A stretch of DNA of 64,000 nt from Plotosus lineatus (GCA_024760905.1 CM045746.1:9713966-9777965); one strand, 5' to 3'; positions 41,940-53,001 are shown, numbered from the stretch's first letter. Made by a program: numbers and translations. Notes: generated by a model not told the origin, from the sequence alone.

Positions 41940-44768
41940 AGTGTTTCAAAGGTTAACCGTTTCTCCGTTGTCTGATCTGGTGCGCGAGGTGGAGAGATAC
42001 CAACTAGATATAGTCAGGCTCACCTCAATGCATAGCGTGGGCTCTGGAACCGTCCATCTCGAGAGAGGCTGGACCTTATTCTATTCTGGAGTTGCTCATG
42101 GGGAGAGGCGGCAAGCCGGTGTGGGTATTCTTGTTGCCCCCCGTCTCGGTGCCCAAATGTTGGGGTTCTCCCCGGTTGACGAAAGGGTAGCTTCCGTCCG
42201 TCTTCGGGTGGGGGGACGGGTCCTGACTGTTATTTGTGCTTATGCACCAAATGACAGTTCAGAGTACCCACCCTTTTTGGAGTCTTTGGGGGGTGTTGGA
42301 GAACGCTCCCTCGGGAGACTCACTCGTTGTCTTGGGAGACTTCAACGCCCATGTGGGCAACGATAGTGTGACCTGGAAGGATGTGATCGGTAGGTACGGC
42401 CTCTCCAGTCTGAACCCGAATGGTGTTTCGTTGTTAGACTTCTGTGCTTGTTACAGTTTGTCTATCACGAACACCATGTACGAACATAAGTGTGCCCATA
42501 AGTGCACTTGGCACCAGGACACCCTAGGTCGAAATTCGATGATTGACTTTGATGATTGACTTTGTAGTCGTGTCATCGGACTTGCAACCATATGTCGTCA
42601 GTGGTGGGGGAGGCTGCCTTCCAGACCTGGCAGGCCCAAGCGTGTAATCAGGGTCTGCTGGGAACGTTTGGCGGAGTCCCTGTCTGAGAGGCTTTTAACT
42701 CCCATCTCCGGCAGAGCTACAACCACGTCCCGGAGGAGGCGGGGGACATGGAATCCGAATGGGCCATGTTTCATACCTCCATTGCTGAGGCGGCAGCCCA
42801 TAGCTGTGGCCGTAAGGTCATCGGTGCTTGTCGTGGCGGTAATCCCCGAACCCGGTGGTGGACACCTGCGGTGAAGGGGGCTGTCCAGCTGAAGAAGGAG
42901 GCCTATCGGGTTTTATTAAGCCTGTGGGACTCCCGAGGCAGCAAACAGGTACCGGCAGACCAAACGTGCTGCAGCCGAGGCTGTCGCAGATGCAAAATCT
43001 CAGGCGTGGGAGGAGTTCGGTGAGGGCCTGGAGAGTGATTATTGGTTGGCCTCAAAAAGGTTCTGGACCGCCATTCGACGCCTTAGGAGGGGGAAGCGGT
43101 TCTCCACAAACACTGTTTACAGTGGAGGTGGGGAGCTGCTTACCTCGACTGGGTATGTCGTTGAGAGGTGGAGGGAATACTTTGAGGACCTCCTCAATCC
43201 CACCAACATGGCCTCCGTGGAAGGGGAAGACCCTGGGGATTTTGGTGGGGGTCCGCCCATCACTGGAGTGAAGGTCACTGATGTTGTCAAAAAGCTCCTC
43301 GGTGGTCGAGCTCCGGGGTTGGACAAGATCCACCAGGAATATCTCAGGGTTCTGGATACTGTAGGACTGTCTTGGTTGACACGTCTCTGTAACATCACGT
43401 GGTCATCAGGGGCTGTACCTCTGGATTGGCAAACTGGGGTGGTGGTCCAGATTTTTAAGAAGGGGGGACCGGAGGGTGTGTTCCAACTATCGTGGAATTA
43501 CACTCCTCAGCCTACCTGGGAAAGTCGATGCAGGGGTACTAGAGAGGAGGATCCGACCGATAGTCGAACCTCGGATTCAGGAGGAACAATGTGGTTTTCG
43601 TCCTGGCCGTAGCTCTCTTGACCAACTCTATACGCTCCACAGGATTCTGGAGGGGGCATGGGAGTTTGCCCAATCCGTCCACATGTGCTTTGTGGATTTG
43701 GAGAAGGCTTTCGACCGTGTTCCTCGAACGATCTAGTGGGGCATGTTCCGAGAGTACGGCATTCCGGATCCGTTGCTACAAGCCATTCGGTCGCTATATC
43801 ATCGGAGCCAGAGTTTAGTCCGTATTGGCAACAACAGGTCGAATTTGTTTCTGCCAAGGCCGTCCTTTGTCACCGATTCTGTTCATAATTTTTATGGACA
43901 GAATTTCTAGGCGCAGTCAAGGCGTTGAGGGGTTCTGGTTTGGTGGCCATCAGATCTCGTCTCTGCTTTTTGTGGATGATGTTGTCCTTTTGGCTTCATC
44001 AAGTCAGGACCTCCAGCTCTCATTGGAGGGATGCGCAGCCGAGTGTGAAGCAGCCGAGATGAGGATCAGTACCTCCAAGTCTGAGGCCATGGTTCTCAGT
44101 CGAACAAGGGTGGAATGCACCCTCCAGGTCAGGAATGAGGTCCTGCCCCAAGTGGAGGAGTTTAAGTATCTTGGGGTCTTGTTCACGAGTGAGGGAAGGA
44201 TGGAGCGAGAGATCGACAGATGGATCGCTGCAGCCTCTGCTGTTAAGCGGTGCTTGTACCGGTCCGTCGTGTTGAAGAAGGAGCTGAGCCGCAAGGCGAA
44301 GCTCTCAATTTACCAGTCGATCTACGTTCCAACCCTCACCTATGGTCACAAGCTTTGGATAGTGACCGAAAGAACAAGATCACGGATACAAGCAGCTAAA
44401 ATGAGCTTCCTTCGCTGGGTGGCGGGGTTCTCTCTTAGACATAAGGTGAGATGCTCTACCATCCGGGGAGAGCTCGGAGTAGATCCGCTGCTCCTCCGCA
44501 TTGAGAGGGGCCAGTTGAGGTGGCTCGGGCATCTGGTCAGAATGCCTCCCGGACGCCTCCCTGGTGTGGTGTTTCGGAAGAGACCCCGGGGTCGACCTAG
44601 AACACGCTGGAGGGACTATGTATCTCGGCTTGTCTGGGACCGCCTCAGTGTCCCCCCCGGGAGAGTTGGAGGAGGAGGCTCGGGAGAGGGACGTCTGGAC
44701 CTCCTTGCTTAGATTGCTGCCCCCACGACCCGACCCCGGACTTAGCGGAAGACAACAATGATGATGAG
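41940..44768 (+). mobile_element. Non-LTR retrotransposon, third family, nearly complete, frameshifted
   Basis: AP-endonuclease [83 protein letters not shown]; then RT: YFEDLLNPTNMASVEGE, KKLLGGRAPGLDKI, NYRGITLLSLPGKV, CGFRPGRSSLDQLYTL, CFVDLEKAFDRVPR, LFVDDVVLLASSSQDLQ (catalytic DD in a VDD form), EFKYLGVLFTSEGRME, RGRPRTRWRDYVSRL. At least eight frame changes (for example 42310, 42550, 42900, 43030, 43470, 43735, 43820). The 3' end has GATGATGATGAGGATC. Common in fishes; clade not assigned. Confidence 0.92.
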
Positions 44769-44769
44769 G

Positions 44770-44985
44770 ATCACAGGGAGGCTGCTGCCCATCTCAGTCA
44801 ACTCTGGTTGAGGGCAGAGTACACCCTGGGCAGCTCGCAATGGCACTCTAGGGCAGAAACATGCTGATGGCTATGCACCCACTCTTGTCGAAAGTCAGCA
44901 ATGGTTCTTTTACATGAACCTCTCACCATAGACAGTGAGTGACATGGCCGGCCTTTGATAACCCAGTTAACTGCACTGGGGCATT
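44770..44985 (-). repeat. tRNA-headed SINE body and LINE-like tail
   Basis: Minus-strand SINE B form: GCAGTTAACTGGGTTATCAA and AAAAGAACCATTGCTGACTT body, then the TGTACTCTGCCCTCAACC-type tail. Head missing. Confidence 0.75.
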
Positions 44986-45084
44986 CTTTTTTTTATTACC
45001 AAATAAATACAAAACCTCATTGAAATTCTATATTTATGTACCAGGTGTTAAAAAAAACTGTAAACCTTTGGTGCTGTAATTGTC

Positions 45085-45843
45085 TTGAATTCTTTAGAGG
45101 AACACACAACATCATGTGTGGAGGAAAAATGGAACAGCTCACCAACATCAACACCTCATCCCCACCGTGAAGCATGGTGAAGGGTGCATCATGGTTTTGC
45201 TGCCTCGGGGCCTGGACAACTTGCAATCATTAATGGAAAAATTAATTCAAAAGTTTATCAGGATGTTTTGCAGGAAAACCTGAGGCCGTCTCTCAGACAG
45301 TTGAAGCTAAAAAGAGGATGGATGCTGCAACAAGACAATGATCCAACACACAGAAGCAAATCAACTTCAGACTGGTTTCAGAAGAACAAAATACACGTTC
45401 TGGCCAAGTCAAAGTCCAGATTTGAACCACATTGAGATGCTGTGGCATGACTTCAGGACAGCGATTCATGCCAGACATCACAGGAATCTAGTCAGAGAAA
45501 CTGCAGCAGTTTTGTAAAGTAGAATGGGCCAAGATTAGTCCTGATCGATGTGCCAGACTGATCTGCAGCTACAGGAAGCATCTGGTTGAAGTTATTGCTG
45601 CCAAAGGGGGGGCCACAAAATATTAAATGTGATGGTTCAGTTACTTATTCCTCCCCATTCTGTCATTTTTTGCATCCTATCCTCATAAAAAATATGAAAA
45701 CCTATAAATGTTTGGGTGGTTTCAGTTAAAGCAGACACTGTTTTTTCATCTGCGTGATTTTGACAAAGATCAGATCACATTTGATGGTGATTTTATGCAG
45801 AAATGTGAGAAATTCCAAAAGGTTCAGATACTTTTTCATACCA
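45085..45843 (+). mobile_element. Tc1-like transposon, 5' truncated
   Basis: Same family as 61206-62729. Starts at the GGAACACACAACATCATGTG block; frames give MVLLPRGLDNLQSL-type and GQLAIINGKINSKVYQDVLQ ENLRPSLRQL, LQQDNDPTHRSKSTSD. The right inverted end reads CAGATACTTTTTCATACCA. Frameshifts; inactive. Confidence 0.88.
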
Positions 45844-45869
45844 TTTTCATACTCGGCCATATTGCCAAT

Positions 45870-46213
45870 GGAGTTAATTACCACTAATGAGCTCTACTGG
45901 CAACATGGAAGAGTCTAAAAAGAGATTCTCAGAGTGGCAGTGTCTCTTGGGTTTACAATTTATTTTGTGTGTCTTCCAGCTGTTTGTTATAACCTACTTG
46001 TCCCAACTTTTTTGAGATTTGTTGACGCCATGAAATTTAAAATCAACATATTTTTCCCTCAAAATGATACATTTTCTCAGTTTAAACTTTTTACCCTGTC
46101 ATCTATATTTTATTCAGAATAAAATCTTGAAATATGGCACTTCCACATCATTGTATTCAGTTTTTGTTCACAATTTGTATCGTGTCCCAACTTTTTTGGA
46201 ATCTGGTTTGTAA
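45870..46213. mobile_element. DNA-transposon-like terminal fragment
   Basis: Contains CTTGTCCCAACTTTTTTGAG and the terminal GTCCCAACTTTTTTGGAATC, the end of a common fish DNA element. The RTE copy at 46214 inserted in its last bases. Confidence 0.55.
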
Positions 46214-47460
46214 ACTTCTTTTCCTTTCGGCTTTTCCCTTCAGGGGTCACCACAGCGAATCATCTTCCTCCATCTCACCCTATCCTTTGCATCTTACACC
46301 AATGACCCTCATGTCCTCCTTCACCACATCCATGAATCGTCTCTTTGGTCTTCCTCTAGGCCTTCTGCCTGGTAGTTCCAACCTCAGCATCCTACTAAAA
46401 CCAATATACTCACTATCCCTCCTCTGTACATGTCCAAACCATCTCAATCTAGCCTCTCTGACTTTGTCTCCAAAACATGTAACATGTGCTGTCCCTCTGA
46501 TGTACTCATTTCTGATCCTATCCATCCTCATTACTCCCAAAGAGAACCTCAACGTTTTCATCTCTGCTACCTCCAGCTCTGCGTCCTGTCTATTCCTCAG
46601 CGCAACTGTTTCTAAACCATACAACATCGCTGGCCTCAACACTGTCTTGTACACTTTTCCTTTCATTCTTGCCGATACCCTCCTATCACACCGGACACTT
46701 TTCTCCAACCATTCCACCCTGCCTGCACACGCTTATTCACCCCTTTTCCATACTCTCCATTGCTCTGGATTGTTGAGCCTAAGTACTTAAAATCCCCCAC
46801 CTTCCTTATCTCTGCTCCCTGTAACCTCACCGTTCCTGTTGGGTCCTTGCTATTCTTCTTCTTCTTCTTTTACTTTCGGCTGCTCCCTTCAGGGGTCGCC
46901 ACAGCAAATCATCCGCCTCCACCCTGCTATTCATACACATGTATTCGCTCTTACTGAGGCTAACCTTCATTCCCCTCCTTTCCAGGTCATATTGCCACCT
47001 CTCTAGGTTTTCCTGCACTTGTTCTCTGCTCTCACTGCAGATCACAATGTCATCTGCAAACATCATAGTCCATGGGGAATCTTGTCTAACCTCGTCTGTC
47101 AGCCTCTCCATCAACATAGCAAACAAGAAGGGGCTCAGAGCTGACCCTTCATGCAGTCCTACCTCTACCTTAAACTCTTCTGTCACACCAACAGCACACC
47201 TCAACACTGTCTTACATCTCTCATACATGTCCTGCACCACTCTAACATACTTCTCTGCCACTCCAGACTTCCTCATGCAATACCACAGTTCCTCTCTCGG
47301 CACCCTGTCATATGCTTTCTCCAGATCCACAAAGGCACAATGCAGCTCCGTCTGACCTTCTCTGTACCCCCTCTATTAACATCCTCAAGGCAAACACTGC
47401 ATCTGCGGTGCTCTTTCTTGGCATGAAACCAAATTGTTGTTCACGGAATCTGGTTTGTAA
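46198..47460 (-). mobile_element. RTE-clade LINE, 5' truncated, exact 16-bp TSD
   Basis: Element 46214-47444 between duplications GGAATCTGGTTTGTAA (46198-46213, 47445-47460). Minus strand: [64 protein letters not shown], then C-terminal RWFGHVQRRDSEYIG and 3' end. A small second LINE piece (46856-46924) interrupts it. Confidence 0.95.
46848..46932 (-). mobile_element. 69-bp RTE 3'-end insertion inside another RTE copy
   Basis: Only the last 69 bp of the family (AGCAGCCGAAAGTAAAAGAAG on -) inserted at 46856-46924, bracketed by TGCTATTC (46848-46855, 46925-46932). Confidence 0.85.
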
Positions 47461-47501
47461 TGAAGGTTTTATAATTTCGGTAACCCACTGTGTATGTGTA
47501 C

Positions 47502-47620
47502 CTGACTCTGAGTACATATATCCCTTCTGTAGAATCATTGGTGAGAAGACGCATTTGAGAACGGTGCACACACATTGCTGATCCCAAGCATCTGTTACTC
47601 TCCCTGCATATGAAATCTCT
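47502..47620 (-). pseudogene. DNAH6-like exon, intact frame (GRVTDAWDQ)
   Basis: Acceptor TGTAAG, donor GTACAC. Reads [20 protein letters not shown] then [20 protein letters not shown]; the conserved GGRVTD.WD motif of the dynein C-terminal region. No lesion. A CA run (47627-47682) begins 7 bp upstream of the exon. Confidence 0.9.
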
Positions 47621-47627
47621 CTTACAT

Positions 47628-47684
<57 letters not shown>

Positions 47685-47994
47685 GTTGCTGTTCCAGTAA
47701 CAGTGAAGGTGACCTTTCCCAGTGATTAATGAGACATTAATATCACCGAGAGAAAGTTTAACTCTAAATCCACACCTGCAATTGCTCACTAATCACATTA
47801 ACACACTCCGTCTCCAGTGTAAAACACGCAATTAAACTTCATTTGATTAGAAAATCCATTCACACTGTTTCTGAATTGTGTGAAATATGAACAATGCAAG
47901 TTATATAAGGGTAAATACATAAAAAGTTAACGCTTGACCATAACAATCATTATTTATCAAATACGGGTAATTAAAATTAAATTAAAAAAATAAC

Positions 47995-48165
47995 GCATTG
48001 GGCAAATTCGCCGACGACACCACCATCATGGGTTTGATTACACACAACAATGAGTCAGCCTACAGGAAAGAGGTCCTGCATCTGCGGCGATGGTGCGACA
48101 ACAATAATCTGGAACTCAACACATCTAAATCCAAGGAGATAATAATGGACTTTAAAATTAACTTC
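47995..48165 (+). mobile_element. LINE reverse transcriptase fragment (CR1/L2-like)
   Basis: KFADDTTIMGLITHNNESAY, RKEVLHLRRWCDNNNLELNT, SKSKEIIMDF: RT motif with catalytic FADD followed by the thumb, typical of CR1/L2-group elements in fishes. Only about 55 codons; abuts the next repeat. Confidence 0.85.
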
Positions 48166-48360
48166 GGTGGCACGGTGGCGTAGTGGTTAGCACATCCGCC
48201 TCACAGCAAGAAGGCCCGGGTTCGATTCCCAGCCTGGGCGTTTCTGTGTGGAGTTTGCATGTTCTCCCTGTGCTTGTGCGGGTTTCCTCCGGGTGCTCTG
48301 GTTTCCCCCGCAATCCAAAGACGTGCACTGTAGGTTAATTGGCCGTTCTAAATTGACCGT
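48166..48360 (+). repeat. Fish dispersed repeat with tRNA-like head
   Basis: GGTGGCACGGTGGCGTAGTG (box A-like) and GGGTTCGATTCCCAG (box B), then TTTGCATGTTCTCCCTGTG and CAAAGACGTGCACTGTAGG. 3' truncated. Confidence 0.8.
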
Positions 48361-48394
48361 AGTTTCTCTCCTGCAGCGGCACTGGAACCCAGTC

Positions 48395-48745
48395 GTATCG
48401 GCACTTGCCTTTCCATTGGATCCTCTTAATCCTAATTAGAGTCGTGGGGAGGCTGACACCCATCTCGGCGACTCTGGGTGAAGGCAGAGTACACCCTGGA
48501 CAGCTCGTCAGGCCATCGCAGGGCAGAAACACGCTGATGTCCATGTAGCTACTCTTATCAAAAGTCAGCAATGGTTCTTTTACATGAACCTCACACCACA
48601 GACAGTGAGAGACACGGCCGGCCTTTGATAACTCAGTTAGCTGCACTGGGAGGGGACAGTGACAACCTGGTGAGAGTGGTGTTTGAACCGCCAAACTTAG
48701 GATCAGTGATCCAGCACCTTTACCACGAGGCTACCACTGCCCACT
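48395..48745 (-). repeat. tRNA-headed SINE with LINE-like tail, full length
   Basis: Minus strand: GGGCAGTGGTAGCCTCGTGG head, body with CAGCTAACTGAGTTATCAAA, tail ending CTAATTAGGATTAAGAGG. Confidence 0.85.
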
Positions 48746-49189
48746 TTGCCTTAATCCAATAGAAAACTTTTGAGGTAACATCAAGAAATAGCATGGCAGT
48801 GGTGTTACTGATCCGATGTCAGCTGTTCAGTCTCCGCTATCACCACTGTCGGGCCCTTAACTCTCAATTGCTCAGTTATCAAAAATGGTAATTCTAAGTC
48901 ACTCTGGATACGAGCATCTGCCAAATACTGTACATGTATTATCTCTTTCCTCCTGAAGAGGTTTACTTCCAAAAAGAACAAAGGACGTTCTTCATGAATT
49001 CTGTGTGATGTCTCTAGAAACCAGCCCCTGTGTAATAATCAGGTGCGTGCACTGAATACAGTGCTGCATCAGAGACCTCAGTATGATACAGAAAGGTAAA
49101 CATGGGTGGAGAGACATCATTTTATTTACAGTTACTGAGATAAACAGATGCAGCGCAGCTCTGTAGAACCATTTCCATGTTATTAGATG
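48746..49189. other. No gene recognised
   Basis: Unique-looking sequence; no exon match or repeat identified. Confidence 0.4.
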
Positions 49190-49345
49190 TGGGTGGCGGA
49201 GTGGTGTATTGGTTAACACGTCCACCTCATAGCAAGAAAGTTCTGGGTTTGAGTGTTTCTGTGTGAAATTTGCATGACCTTCCCATGTGTTCCAATGTCC
49301 TCCCACAGCCCGAAGACGTGCACAGCAGGCTAACTGGCTGTTCCA
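49190..49345 (+). repeat. Fish dispersed repeat with tRNA-like head, diverged
   Basis: GGTGGCGGAGTGGTGTATTG and CATAGCAAGAAAGTTCTGGG, then ATTTGCATGACCTTCCCATG and CCGAAGACGTGCACAGCAGG. Confidence 0.75.
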
Positions 49346-49387
49346 ACTCACTTGTAGATGTGAATGTTTGTGTGTGTGCGTGTGTGT

Positions 49388-50122
49388 CAGTGCTTCTCAA
49401 ATAGTGGGGCGCGCGATATGGTGCCGGGGGGGGAGGTGATGCCGGGGGGGGGGGGGGGTGATGCCCAGGGGAGCGCATATGACCCTGGAGAACATGCTTT
49501 TCTGGAATAGTGTATGAGAATTACGTGTAATTGCACCTCCACTGCACTAGTTGGCAGTGGTTGTTATTTTTACATTGTACATTGTAGCACTATGGTGTAG
49601 TGGTTTTTCACACGAGCAAACAACATGAAGTGTAGTAAACAACCCTGCAAGAAAGAACATGGAAAATTTTCTAACAGGAACGAAGAGAAAGGTGGAGAGA
49701 GACGGCGGTATTAAGACATCTTTCTTCTTCTTTTCCTTTCGGCTGTTCCCTTCAGGGGTCGCCACAGCAAATGATCTGCTTCCATTTCACCCTGACATAA
49801 ATAAGTGAAATGAGTTTAAAAAGGAAGGTTTTTTTTATTTTATTTTCGGCACATTGCTGCACTTTACAGTAAATCTTTTCTGTTACAGATTAAAAAACAA
49901 TCTTCATGAAGTTTTTATTTATTTTATTAAGTTGAACTATATTTCTTTCTTTTTTAATGTTAATAAAGATACAATGTTACGCAGATGTGTACTAATAATT
50001 TTATAGACAAATACTATTTAAAAGGAAATCTCTCTCTCTCATAGTCGCTCGCGGGGCAGTGGGGGGGTGAATTTTTTTTTCTTCCTAGAGGGGGCGCCAC
50101 AGAAAATAATTGAGAAGCACTA
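49388..50122. mobile_element. hAT-type MITE, long form
   Basis: Ends CAGTGCTTCTCAAATAGTGG and TTGAGAAGCACTA. It lies in TG repeat, so the apparent GTGTGTGT duplication on both sides is uninformative. Contains the 74-bp LINE insertion described next. No transposase. Confidence 0.85.
49715..49798 (-). mobile_element. 74-bp RTE 3'-end insertion in the hAT MITE
   Basis: 49720-49793 is the RTE 3' terminus in antisense (CCTTTCGGCTGTTCCCTTCA), flanked by GACAT (49715-49719, 49794-49798). The paralogous MITE at 34633-34966 has the uninterrupted TTAAGACATAAATAAG. Confidence 0.88.
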
Positions 50123-50139
50123 GTGTGTGTGTGTGTGTG

Positions 50140-50275
50140 TGTGTGTTTTGCCCTTCAATGATCTGGCGAGCTCTCAAGAGTGTATCCCACCTTAGTCCAG
50201 TGCTGGCTGGGATAGGCTCCAGCCTTCCCCCGACCCTAACAGAGGAATAAGAGAACTGGAAAATGAGTCTATAAA
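50140..50275 (+). repeat. LINE-like SINE tail, diverged
   Basis: GGCGAGCTCTCAAGAGTGTA, GGGATAGGCTCCAGCC and GAACTGGAAAATGAGTC match the tail module seen at 13765 and 20610. Confidence 0.6.
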
Positions 50276-50956
50276 AGAATTGTTAGAAACCGGTATCGGG
50301 CAGTGCTGAAAACAAGCTGTTTATTTTGATATGAATAAAAAACCTTTTTCTCTTTAAAAAAAAAAAAACAATCCAATCAGTGCCCTTTCAGGATGTTAAA
50401 ATCCAGCGGTACGTTTTTTCTTTTTAACACAACCAAACCGTTGACCTGTTGATGAGCAATGTCATGATGCCATGGTGCCGTGTCGCATGTATTTAAAATT
50501 CAAACAGTCATCTCAGGAAAATGACTGTCATTATAGCTATACGCAAATATGTAATGATTCTCTCTCTCTCTCTCTCTCTCTCTCTTCCCTTCTGTGCTCT
50601 ATATTTAGTCTGATGTGTGTCTGGTCTTGTTTTTATTCCGCATAAACTCTGCATGTAGTTATAAGTCTCTGGAATTTAGTTTAGTTGGAAAATTAGTGGA
50701 AAAACTCAGTGATTCGAGTCGGTCAGCAAGAAGCAACTTTTCATCCCATTAAACATGTTCAAGTGTTTTTATTCTGTTTGTTATACAGTGAGTTCTGCTT
50801 TACTGCAGCACACACACTCCTGGTTTCTTACACACATTTCCTTCAAGCGCAGATGAGGACTCAGTGAGACGGTGCAGATCACTGAATAATGCAATGAATA
50901 ATTCTCACCTAAACACTCTCTCTCTCTCTCTCTCTCGCACACACATCTGCACAGAC
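50276..50956. other. Intron-like sequence, no gene recognised
   Basis: Contains CT runs at 50560-50585 and 50912-50937. No dynein exon recognised between 47620 and 50957. Confidence 0.45.
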
Positions 50957-51074
50957 CGGTGATGCAGATGAGAGCTTCCCATGGGGTGTGTCCAGTCTGG
51001 CAGCAGCACACTCTCTGTCACTGTTGCTGAATTCATAGCAGATGTTCCAGCCAAGAGTCCCAAACTTCTTCCTC
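50957..51074 (-). pseudogene. DNAH6-like exon (GWNICYEF), frameshifted
   Basis: Acceptor GGTTAG after a G-run and TG repeat. Reads [25 protein letters not shown]; the match then resumes in another frame as [11 protein letters not shown] with several codons missing near 50995. The motif GWNI.YEFN.SD is a dynein C-terminal hallmark. Confidence 0.9.
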
Positions 51075-51087
51075 CTAACCCCCCCCC

Positions 51088-51133
<46 letters not shown>

Positions 51134-51261
51134 AATTCAGCTGGGATTAAACACACTCATTCCACAGTAACATTCATGTTGACACGACGATAGATTGACA
51201 CACTGATGATAGCATTTTATAATCAGTGAGTTCTGTAATGATCACTCATCACAGAATACTT

Positions 51262-51295
<34 letters not shown>

Positions 51296-51300
51296 CTGAC

Positions 51301-51437
51301 CCAACAAACAGCCTGAAGGAAACACAGTCTAAAGATGATCTTCCTCCACTTCCTGCCCATGATGTACTCCTCAAAAAACATGCTGTTGATTTCAGCGAAT
51401 GCTCGGTGAACGTAGTCTTGATGGTCACATGGTTACA
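51301..51437 (-). pseudogene. DNAH6-like exon with stop 51425-51427 and lost acceptor
   Basis: The frame VTM-stop-PSR at the start, then after a shift YVHRAFAEINSMFFEEYIMG RKWRKIIFRLCFLQAV. The base pair before the expected exon start is GT rather than AG. Donor GTCAGA. Confidence 0.85.
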
Positions 51438-51511
51438 CAGGAAGAAAAAAAATATAACAAATAAAACACAGAATTGCTGGAAAATAAAACCATCACTTTT
51501 TCAGTGAGGGG

Positions 51512-51555
<44 letters not shown>

Positions 51556-51560
51556 GTTAC

Positions 51561-51649
51561 CTTGACAGAATTTTGCACTACACTGATGAGGAACACGTTG
51601 GTGGGCATGGAACTGAGGAACAGCCTGAAGTTCTCATGGATGCCAATGT
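51561..51649 (-). pseudogene. DNAH6-like exon, intact (FRLFLSSMP)
   Basis: 89 bp, acceptor GTATTGCAG, donor GTAACA, phase compatible with its neighbour (Asp codon split). Reads DIGIHENFRLFLSSMPTNVF then LISVVQNSVK. A TG run (51509-51558 on +) touches the donor. Confidence 0.92.
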
Positions 51650-51796
51650 CTGCAATACCAACCAATCACATCTTAGCACACTCATAAATAGCCAATCAGG
51701 AAGCAGTGGTCTTCATTTTTTTTGACTGTTGTACAATATTTTTTCAAAGAATACAACTTTTTCAGTGGGCATGTGCATGTGCATACACACGCACAC

Positions 51797-51944
51797 CAGG
51801 CTCAGAGAAGCACTTGATGACTTCCTCCATGGATGGCATCTGGGACACAGCGAAGTGGCAGTTCTATCGGAAGATTCCGTTCCCATTCTTCTGAGCTTCA
51901 GCTATCATCTTCTCAAGGCCCTGTCTTTGACCCACAGAGATATA
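51797..51944 (-). pseudogene. DNAH6-like exon (AAA6), TAG stop at 51864-51866
   Basis: Reads ISVGQRQGLEKMIAEAQKNG NGIFR, stop, NCHFAVSQMPSMEEVIKCFS EPG. The family motif here is LGQGQG...W.LQNCHLA; the stop replaces the invariant Gln and Leu is Arg. The acceptor follows a CA/TG run (51951-51984). Confidence 0.93.
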
Positions 51945-51946
51945 CT

Positions 51947-51988
<42 letters not shown>

Positions 51989-52109
51989 CACAACAGAACT
52001 GTATGCTATATGAAGTTCATGCTCTTTTCACTGTAGTGTGGTATGCATATAACCTGTGTAGGTATGGCACTATGGCACCATGCGTATTTTGGGGGTGGAT
52101 CTAACACAC

Positions 52110-52278
52110 TTGGAGAACCTCTGGAACTCCCCCATGGGATCAGAGTTAGTGTTGAGGATGAACACCAGCAATGTAAATGGAGACAGATCTGTGTACAGGG
52201 TTGCAATATACACTGGTGGATGTTCCATAAACATCGTCCCCAGAGTGATGATCACAAATTCGTTCACGTGAGAACGAC
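52110..52278 (-). pseudogene. DNAH6-like exon (AAA5/6), frameshifted
   Basis: Starts GTCGTTCTCACG (VVLT) then, one frame over, NEFVIITLGTMFMEHPPVYI and LVFILNTNSDPMGEFQRFSK: the conserved PLVFILS.GSDPM motif. At its 3' edge the text CCAAGTGTGTTAGA ... CCCCCAAAATA recurs at 52816-52845 on +, so a repeat may have replaced the exon end. Confidence 0.9.
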
Positions 52279-52359
52279 CTGGTGGTGTGACATGAAGACT
52301 ATGGATATAGACCTTACAAATCATAAGAGTAAAAAAGATTGAAATCTGTTCTTTTCTAC

Positions 52360-52518
52360 CATCTCTGCACAGAAGCTCTTAATCAGGATTAGTTTCTGGA
52401 AGAGTTGGAAATGCTTGGTCCAGTGACCTCTGACCTCAGTTTAGTGTTTGGAAGGCATGTTGTTAGGGTCTGACACCACTGGTCACCGTCCCACTGCACC
52501 GGGTTCACCTCCAGGGTC
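52360..52518 (-). pseudogene. DNAH6-like exon (AAA5 end)
   Basis: Acceptor CCCTGCAG, donor GTAGAA. Reads LEVNPVQWDGDQWCQTL, later in another frame WTKHFQLFQKLILIKSFCAE M, matching the FHKLILIK region. At least one frameshift between 52400 and 52440. Confidence 0.75.
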
Positions 52519-52639
52519 CTGCAGGGGGGGGTATACAGAGATAGGGGTGTGGGGATAATAAATAGTTGATAATAATGCAGGGAGAAATGCACTCTGATGT
52601 GATCTCTGAGGTAATAATCACGCACCTTGACGATACGCC

Positions 52640-53001
52640 ACTCGGGAGTCCAAGTTTGAATCTGGGTTAGTACTACAGTGGTCCGTAGCCGGGAGTCCAT
52701 GGGAGCTAATTGGCCAAGCTCTCACAGGAGGGAGGGATGGCATACGCTCACTTCCATGTCACACACCGTGCTCTGTGAGCTCATTAGTACAAGGTGGGTG
52801 CATAGTGCTTTCCCTCCAAGTGTGTTAGACCTGCCCCCAAAATATTTGGGAAAAAAGGCAGGTGGTAGCATCGCATGTCACGGCAGAGTCATGTGCATAT
52901 TTTCGCCCCTCCCTGGTCAATGGAGGTCATGTGATAGGAAAGGCAATATCTGATGGGTGGAACTGGATCCGACTAAATTGGGGGTGGGGGGGTAATATAT
53001 A
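52640..53001. repeat. Unassigned repeat-like block
   Basis: Contains GCATAGTGCTTTCCCTCCAA GTGTGTTAGA, which also appears in reverse orientation at 52090-52112. Family not recognised. Confidence 0.4.

Noticed and set aside
41474..41941. 155-codon + frame as a host gene
   Set aside because: No recognisable domain, overlaps an antisense dynein exon region and precedes a LINE; likely chance or leader.
48168..48240. tRNA gene
   Set aside because: Box A/B-like head belongs to a dispersed repeat with other copies and cannot fold into a complete cloverleaf by eye.
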